A program made the position numbers and the translations under genes. A stretch of 44,754 bases of DNA from NCBI GenBank assembly GCA_023484365.1, contig JAMDBA010000028.1, forward strand, positions 1 to 44,754, in the 5' to 3' direction. Positions 40,464 to 44,754 of the stretch are shown here, one piece after another. Each line of letters begins with the position of its first letter. The stretch's first letter is position 1. The notes beneath the pieces are model-generated. The model was not told the DNA's origin, ran no database searches, and saw only the letters and a list, made by a program, of their open reading frames with translations. This DNA comes from Patescibacteria group bacterium. Its GTDB lineage: Bacteria > Patescibacteria > Paceibacteria > UBA6257 > 2-01-FULL-56-20.

Positions 40464-40919
40464 TTAAATTTCCAGACGATAGAATTTATTAATTTTAATA
40501 TTTTCTCCGACGCGGTTTCTAACGTCGTTTAAAAGATCGTTTATCGTCTTTGATTCGTCTTTAATGTAAGGCTGTTTTAAAAGCTCTTCAGCGTTTTCCG
40601 GATTCATCGCGGCAATTTGCATCGCGACTTCATGAGCCATATCCCTGAAGGGCTGTGAACGGACGACAAAATCCGTTTCGGCGCGCACGTCTAAAATAAC
40701 GCCTATCCTTTCGTTGTGAGTATAAGATTCTATAAGCCCCGCCCCAGTTTCGCGGCCTTCTCTTTTGGCGATTTTAACCAGTCCTTTTTGTTTAATCCAT
40801 TCTACCGCTTCTTCTAAATCGCCCTTAGTTTCACTAAGCGCCTGTTTGGCGTCCATTACGCCGGCGCCGGTTAAATCCCTTAATTTTTGGATATCTTTAA
40901 CGTTTATTTTTGAGGTCAT
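40464..40919 (-). CDS. tsf: Elongation factor Ts, short form
   Basis: This 151-residue protein has the N-terminal UBA-like domain KDIQKLRDLTGAGVMDAKQALSE and the core ESYTHNERIGVILDVRAETDFVVRS that opens the EF-Tu active site. Only about half the length of E. coli EF-Ts (283), lacking the coiled-coil and second dimer-like repeat; short EF-Ts forms occur in CPR and other reduced genomes. It lies six bases from rpsB. Confidence 0.95.
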   Translation of the reverse strand: MTSKINVKDIQKLRDLTGAGVMDAKQALSETKGDLEEAVEWIKQKGLVKIAKREGRETGAGLIESYTHNERIGVILDVRAETDFVVRSQPFRDMAHEVAMQIAAMNPENAEELLKQPYIKDESKTINDLLNDVRNRVGENIKINKFYRLEI

Positions 40920-40925
40920 TTTATT

Positions 40926-41639
40926 TTATAACTTTTTGGCTTCGGAAATGGCTTTTTTTATTTGTCCCAGAAACCAGTCTGCGCTGGCGGTTGAAAGATC
41001 ATTGCCAGGGATAAGATAATCAATTTTAGCGGGATTAGCGTCAATATTAGAAAAAACAACAACCGGGATATTTATTTTCTTAGCTTCTAATATCGCCGCT
41101 TCATGGATAATGGGATTAATAACCACTAAAACGTCCGGCAAACGGTCAAAATTCTCTAAACCATAAAAATTACGGCTCAGTCTTTCTATTTCTTTCTGGA
41201 TCTTAAATCTTTCTTTTTTAGGATAATTTTCAAAAGCATTTTCTTTGAAATCTTTCTCTAATTTTTTAAAATAATTTAATCTAGAAGATAAAATCTTGTA
41301 GTTTGTTAAGGTTCCGCCTAACCAGCGGTTAATAACGAAAGGATAACCCAACTCTTTAGCGGTTTGCTCTATGCCGGCAGCAGCCGGATGAATTCCCACA
41401 AACATTATAGACGCGCCATTCTTGGCTTTTTCTTTTAAAAATTCCAGCGCTTCGTTAAGCTTTTCCAAAGTTTTATTAAGATCAATAACATCAATTCCGC
41501 CGCGGTTAGCAAAAACAAAGTCTTTCATTTTTGGATGCGTTTTTGATTTTTTTCGGCCGTAAAAAACACCGGCCTCTATCATCTCATTGATAGCCGTCGC
41601 GCTTCCCTGGAAGCCTTTATCTATTGTTTGTTCTGGCAT
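40926..41639 (-). CDS. rpsB: 30S ribosomal protein S2
   Basis: This 237-residue protein has NEMIEAGVFYGRKKSKTHPKM near the start, VGIHPAAAGIEQTAKELG, RWLGGTLTN (the S2 signature), PDVLVVINPIIHEAAILEAKK and GNDLSTASADWFLGQIK at the end. Standard rpsB-tsf order. Confidence 0.96.
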   Translation of the reverse strand: MPEQTIDKGFQGSATAINEMIEAGVFYGRKKSKTHPKMKDFVFANRGGIDVIDLNKTLEKLNEALEFLKEKAKNGASIMFVGIHPAAAGIEQTAKELGYPFVINRWLGGTLTNYKILSSRLNYFKKLEKDFKENAFENYPKKERFKIQKEIERLSRNFYGLENFDRLPDVLVVINPIIHEAAILEAKKINIPVVVFSNIDANPAKIDYLIPGNDLSTASADWFLGQIKKAISEAKKL

Positions 41640-41681
41640 AATAGTAATAAGTTTAATAATTTATGAAAAAAAATCAAGTCC

Positions 41682-42764
41682 TTAGACGATTTCTCCCCCT
41701 CCGAGCATCTCGCCTGTTTTGGCGTACAAAACAGCGGATTGACCGGGAGCAATAAATTTTTGAGGCCGTAAAAATATTAATTTATACTTCCCTGTTTTTT
41801 TTACTAATCTCGCCTTAACCAGCGGCTGGCGGTAGCGCAGACGCGCTAAAACAGAGACGGGTAATTTCGGAATCTCGGCAATCCAATTTAAATTTTTAAC
41901 TGTTATTTCTCTTCTTTCGCCCCCTAGACCATCAGCCTCATCAATCCGGATAATGTTATTCTTGACGTCCTTTTTGGTGATATAATAAGGCTTGGCAGAC
42001 GGAATTCCCAAACCATGCCTTTGTCCGACTGTGTAAAAATAAGCGCCCTGATGTTTGCCGACAATTTTTCCTGTGGCATTAAAAACCAAACCTTGTTTTT
42101 GAGGAAGACGCTTTTTAAGAAAGTCTGATAAAGTAATTTTCCCCAAAAAACAAATTCCTTGAGAATCTTTTTTGTCGGCTGTCGGCAGACCAGCGCGCTT
42201 GGCGATTTTCCTTATCTCCGGCTTTGTGTATTCACCTATCGGGAAAAGGCAGCGGCTCAACTGTTTTTGATTGAGCGTCCACAAGAAATAAGATTGGTCT
42301 TTATTCTTATCTTTCGCCTGGAATAATTTATAAATAATTCCATTGCTATTTTTTGATTTTTTAATTATGACATAATGGCCGGTAGCGATACTATCCGCGC
42401 CTGATTGTATGGCTTTTTTTAAAAAAAGCCCGAATTTTATTTCTTTATTGCACATCACGTCTGGATTTGGAGTGATGCCGCGCCGATAGCCGTCAATCAT
42501 ATAGTCAACAACTAATTTCTTGTATTCTTTTTCTAAATCCCAGACGTAAAAAGGAATGCCTATTTTGGCGGCCGTTTTTCTGGCGTCTTCGGCGTCGCGG
42601 GCAGAACAGCCGTCAAGGTTGTAGCCCTTAATATAAACGCCGACTACATCGTATTTTTCTTTATTTTGAAAAAGCAACAAAGCGGCCACCGAAGAGTCAA
42701 CGCCTCCGCTCATCGCTACAAAAACCTTTTCTTTCTTATTGGAAATTTTAAAATCTTTCCTCAA
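41682..42764 (-). CDS. mnmA: tRNA-specific 2-thiouridylase MnmA
   Basis: This 360-residue enzyme thiolates U34 of Lys, Glu and Gln tRNAs. It shows the PP-loop SGGVDSSVAALLL, the catalytic Cys in PDVMCNKEIKFG, the second catalytic Cys in DSQGICFLG, and YTVGQRHGLG. The domain order (PP-loop, connecting helix, C-terminal beta barrel) is complete. It lies between efp and rpsB. Confidence 0.95.
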   Translation of the reverse strand: MRKDFKISNKKEKVFVAMSGGVDSSVAALLLFQNKEKYDVVGVYIKGYNLDGCSARDAEDARKTAAKIGIPFYVWDLEKEYKKLVVDYMIDGYRRGITPNPDVMCNKEIKFGLFLKKAIQSGADSIATGHYVIIKKSKNSNGIIYKLFQAKDKNKDQSYFLWTLNQKQLSRCLFPIGEYTKPEIRKIAKRAGLPTADKKDSQGICFLGKITLSDFLKKRLPQKQGLVFNATGKIVGKHQGAYFYTVGQRHGLGIPSAKPYYITKKDVKNNIIRIDEADGLGGERREITVKNLNWIAEIPKLPVSVLARLRYRQPLVKARLVKKTGKYKLIFLRPQKFIAPGQSAVLYAKTGEMLGGGEIV

Positions 42765-42844
42765 TATAAAATTAGTCTTAAAAATAAGTTTGGCGATTAA
42801 TATCGCCCGTTAGAATTTAGTTAAATATCCGGATGGGCGAAATT

Positions 42845-43414
42845 TTAGTTCTTTTCTGCCCGCTCCACATATTCTCCCGTTTGAGTGTTTATTTTAACAA
42901 TATCCCCTTCTTCAATGAAAAGAGGCGCGGAAATTTTAACTCCGCCTTCAAGAGTAATCTGCTTGCTCCCGCCCTGAGCTGTATTGCCGCGGATAGCCGG
43001 CGGAGCTTCAATAACTTTAAAATCTATTTTTATCGGCATAATAACATTGATAACTCTTCCGTTAAAAATAACCATCTCCACCTCTGTTTGGGGTTTTAGA
43101 AAATTAGCGCCTTCGCCGATGGCTTCCGCTTTAAGCGAAAATCTGCTGCGGGGATCGCCTTTTTCGTGAAACCAATATTCTCCCCTGTTGGCGTAAATAA
43201 AAATCGCTTCTTTTCTTTCTATATTAGCTTCTTCAAAATAATCGCTCGCCTGGAAGTTGCGGCTAAGAATTTTTCCGTTTATCAGATTTTTCATTTTCGT
43301 CTGCGCCACCGCTTTTCTCTGTTGCATCCTTAAAAAGCTGTGCTCTAAAATTTCGTACGGCTCATTTTCATAAACTATTATCGTCCCCTTTTTTATTTCT
43401 GTGTATGAAAGCAT
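42845..43414 (-). CDS. efp: Elongation factor P with altered modification loop
   Basis: This 189-residue three-domain protein relieves ribosome stalling at polyproline. Domain I begins YTEIKKGTIIVYENEPYEILE, domain II has GEYWFHEKGD, domain III ends PLFIEEGDIVKINTQTGEYVERA. The loop that carries the modified residue (PGKGQA in E. coli, K34) aligns without gaps to MQQRKA, placing Gln32 at the K34 position. Neither the Lys nor the Arg used in known modification systems is there, so this EF-P probably acts unmodified or by another modification. Confidence 0.95.
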   Translation of the reverse strand: MLSYTEIKKGTIIVYENEPYEILEHSFLRMQQRKAVAQTKMKNLINGKILSRNFQASDYFEEANIERKEAIFIYANRGEYWFHEKGDPRSRFSLKAEAIGEGANFLKPQTEVEMVIFNGRVINVIMPIKIDFKVIEAPPAIRGNTAQGGSKQITLEGGVKISAPLFIEEGDIVKINTQTGEYVERAEKN

Positions 43415-43456
43415 ATTGGCTATTCTACTAAAAAATAAAAATTTTGCAAGATAAGC

Positions 43457-43485
43457 TTGACAAATAATTTTTTCCTTGCTATGCT
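43457..43485 (+). promoter_or_regulatory. Strong promoter of the 43521 gene
   Basis: TTGACA (43457-43462), a 17-bp spacer, then TATGCT (43480-43485). The start codon is 36 bases further on with AAAGGAG as Shine-Dalgarno. One of the best -35/-10 pairs in the window. Confidence 0.8.
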
Positions 43486-43520
43486 ATACACAGCATTAAA
43501 TAAAACAAAAAGGAGAAAAA

Positions 43521-43940
43521 ATGAACGAAATTACCGCTGACGAAGTAAAAAAACTGGCAAACCAAGCAAAAACAGAGGAAGGAATCGCAAAAAAGAAAGA
43601 ATGGGAAAGAGAGAATAAGCCGAAGATGTATTTTGTTGATTTGAATCAAGAGCTGTATGAAAAAACTTTAAAAGAGATATATTCAGGCGTCAGGCGTAAT
43701 GCTAAAGACCATGAATATCTCTGTAGCCTTGAGCCCAAGAATTTCAGGTTCGCAGTAAAGAAAAAAATTGTTAAGGGCATTATTTATCCCACTTATGAGC
43801 AGAAAGAGTTGATAAAGTTTTTTGCCCATAAAATAGCCGACGAGCTGGAGGAAAAAGGATTTAAGGTTTCTTACGGGGACGTAGAGGTTGCTATGTATTG
43901 TGATGGTCCGGCAGACCTCCTCATGACGATTAGTTGGTAA
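43521..43940 (+). CDS. Small soluble protein, unknown function
   Basis: This 139-residue protein starts with a charged helix (EVKKLANQAKTEEGIAKKKE), followed by YFVDLNQELYEKTLKEIYSG, then KGIIYPTYEQKELIKFFAHKIADELEEKGFKVSYGDVEVAMYCDG and a final strand LLMTISW. It looks like an alpha/beta fold without visible catalytic residues. It has its own strong promoter, Shine-Dalgarno (AAAGGAG) and terminator, and precedes the candidate RNA at 43976-44217. I recognise no family. Confidence 0.7.
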   Translation: MNEITADEVKKLANQAKTEEGIAKKKEWERENKPKMYFVDLNQELYEKTLKEIYSGVRRNAKDHEYLCSLEPKNFRFAVKKKIVKGIIYPTYEQKELIKFFAHKIADELEEKGFKVSYGDVEVAMYCDGPADLLMTISW

Positions 43941-43948
43941 TAAGTATC

Positions 43949-43973
43949 AAGGCTCTCATTGAGAGCCTTTTTC
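43949..43973 (+). terminator. Intrinsic terminator
   Basis: AAGGCTCTC / GAGAGCCTT forms a nine-bp stem with an ATT loop and a TTTTT run. It closes the 43521-43940 gene. Confidence 0.93.
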
Positions 43974-43975
43974 TA

Positions 43976-44217
43976 TATCAGGAAACCCCGTTCGGAGGCG
44001 GCGTCGTGAAATGATTATAGCCGCCGGAGAACGGGGATGAATGGTACGATTACATACCAAAGTGAAGCTCTGGTATGCCACAAAAGGAAACCCTGGGCGA
44101 TAGCCCGGGGAGGAGGTCATTTATTACCCGTATAAAACTGCGAGTGAAAGCCCGTAGAGATTCACTTGCCGCAAAAAACTAAAATCCCGCTCCGGTGTTA
44201 AGCCGGAGCGGGATTTT
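43976..44217 (+). ncRNA. Multi-stem candidate noncoding RNA (unassigned)
   Basis: Five strong helices without a reading frame: CCCCGTTC/GAACGGGG (43986-43993, 44029-44036) with an internal GGA/GGA loop and GGCGGC/GCCGCC above it; CATACCA/TGGTATG (44053-44059, 44071-44077); CCCTGGGC/GCCCGGGG with GATA loop (44091-44110); GCGAGTGAA/TTCACTTGC (44140-44148, 44161-44169); and a terminator (44181-44217). Two helices are preceded by the same AGGAAACCC and followed by GGGGATGA or GGGGAGGA, as if two modules share a tertiary motif. It does not show RNase P, tmRNA, SRP or 6S signatures. The plus strand is favoured because of the preceding gene and terminal hairpin. Confidence 0.65.
44181..44217. terminator. 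Bidirectional intrinsic terminator
   Basis: AAAATCCCGCTCCGG / CCGGAGCGGGATTTT forms a 15-bp perfect stem with a 7-base loop, giving T-runs on both strands. It ends the plus-strand RNA at 43976 and khpA from the right. Confidence 0.9.
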
Positions 44218-44223
44218 CAGATT

Positions 44224-44517
44224 CTATTCTTCGGAATTACGAGGCTCTCTCACGTGAGTGGATCCTTCCGGCTCTTCAATCTTAAGATTAATATGGGCAT
44301 TATTCTTCATCCCGATAATCCTAAGAAGCGAACGGATGGCTTGGGCAGTTGAGCCTTGTCGGCCAACGATTTTACCCATATCCTGAGGGTTAACTTTCAA
44401 AGAAAGCAAAACTCCTCTTTCGTCAACTTTCCGGTCAACTACAACGTCGTCGGGATAGCTGACAATCGCCTTCGCTATATATTCCAAGAAATCTTGATCG
44501 GCTTTGCTTGTTGCCAT
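44224..44517 (-). CDS. khpA: RNA-binding protein KhpA (single KH domain)
   Basis: From ATG 44517 (MATSKADQDFLEYIAK) the protein has 97 residues; ATG 44529 would add four. The KH core is LSLKVNPQDMGKIVGRQGSTAQAIRSLL with the GxxG loop GRQG, as in KhpA/YlqC (UPF0109), which binds RNA and in Gram-positive bacteria works with KhpB in RNA-based control of division. The tail EEPEGSTHVREPRNSEE is acidic and probably disordered. Confidence 0.9.
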   Translation of the reverse strand: MATSKADQDFLEYIAKAIVSYPDDVVVDRKVDERGVLLSLKVNPQDMGKIVGRQGSTAQAIRSLLRIIGMKNNAHINLKIEEPEGSTHVREPRNSEE

Positions 44518-44596
44518 TTTTTCTTTCATTAATTTCTTTAGATTTTCGACCTTTTGGTTTTTAAATATCTTTCGCTAAATTCCGACTGATACCTTA

Positions 44597-44624
44597 ATTA
44601 TAGTCATTTTTATTGTTTTGTCAA
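44597..44624 (-). promoter_or_regulatory. khpA promoter, overlapping transposase stop
   Basis: On the minus strand TTGACA (44619-44624), a 16-bp spacer, and TATAAT (44597-44602) are perfect consensus boxes. The -35 overlaps the TGA of the transposase frame, so khpA may be driven from the edge of an insertion. Confidence 0.8.
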
Positions 44625-44754
44625 ATCCTTGTACTCGTCCATAACATTTGAGACTCTTTATCGGGTAATTTATTGCAAATATACCTCAAAGGAGAAATAA
44701 GTCCAATAGACCAGTGTGGACACCTGGTATTGTACCATAACAACCAGTCCATAA
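44621..44754 (-). CDS. C-terminal tail of a transposase (integrase-core type), cut by window edge
   Basis: The last 134 bases hold an open minus-strand frame ending at TGA 44621-44623. The readable 44 residues start MDWLLWYNTRCPHWSIGL and continue ISPLRYICNK, matching the W-YN-xRPHxxLGxxSP signature at the end of DDE integrase-core transposases (rve_3 type, as in IS3/IS481-like elements). The active-site part is outside the window. No terminal inverted repeat can be identified from this side. Confidence 0.75.
   Translation of the reverse strand, partial: MDWLLWYNTRCPHWSIGLISPLRYICNKLPDKESQMLWTSTRI

Noticed and set aside
43976..44217. RNase P, tmRNA, SRP or 6S RNA
   Set aside because: I looked for the conserved RNase P GAGGAAAGTCC region, a tmRNA tag frame with tRNA-like end, the SRP GGAAGGAAGCAG-type loop and a long 6S rod; none fits.

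Overview
The window looks like a chromosomal segment of a Candidate Phyla Radiation bacterium (Patescibacteria, most likely Parcubacteria-like). This is inferred from its low GC content, short core proteins (EF-Ts of 151 residues, RecO of 170), small membrane-anchored and coiled-coil proteins, WAWND-repeat and S74-type surface proteins, a type IV pilus cluster, and a minimal set of information-processing genes. TGA is used as an ordinary stop (lemA, hisS and others), which argues against the CPR lineages that recode it.

Layout. 1-1790: a partial AAA-ATPase/CYTH gene, a possible small RNA, and tRNA-Ala, tRNA-Arg and tRNA-Ser with a structured repeat and tRNA remnants. 1791-8239: lemA-htpX, a lamin-tail-like secreted protein, leuS, a small winged-helix regulator whose promoter sits in a palindrome that recurs twice nearby, and tatD. 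8408-13802: envelope proteins on the minus strand (S74 fibre-like protein, coiled-coil paralogues, a cupredoxin-like protein, a pseudopilin). 13983-16696: plus-strand rmuC, a nucleotidyltransferase and a PD-(D/E)XK-like protein with an apparent CTG start. 16738-22871: minus-strand block lepB-hisS-hit-rpsU-yqeY-ybeY-ftsA-ftsZ. 23010: pth. 23525-32695: type IV pilus cluster read from pilA through pilB and pilC, three pilin-like or surface proteins, and a PilM-PilN fusion. 33024-38211: pseudouridine synthase, nucleoside phosphorylase, glyS, a multi-Ig envelope protein, recO. 38445-40117: small accessory genes, a GIY-YIG protein, unusual hairpins and tRNA-Tyr with a second copy of the tRNA-linked element. 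40122-43414: efp-mnmA-rpsB-tsf. 43457-44754: a strongly promoted small gene, a multi-stem candidate noncoding RNA, khpA and the tail of a transposase.

How the genes work together. The translation genes (leuS, glyS, hisS, three other protein-synthesis factors, tRNA modification and tRNAs), division genes (ftsA, ftsZ) and DNA repair genes (recO, rmuC) are housekeeping. The pilus cluster and the anchored surface proteins suggest an attachment-oriented, host-associated life.

The most unexpected features are not proteins. Two structured elements, beside tRNA-Arg and tRNA-Tyr, share a nearly identical core. Each begins with an antisense copy of its own tRNA's T-arm and ends with a direct copy of that tRNA's 3' end. 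A five-stem RNA of about 240 nt, ending in a strong terminator, lies at 43976-44217. A palindrome family surrounds the winged-helix regulator. I could not run database searches or folding programs; all pairings were worked out by eye.
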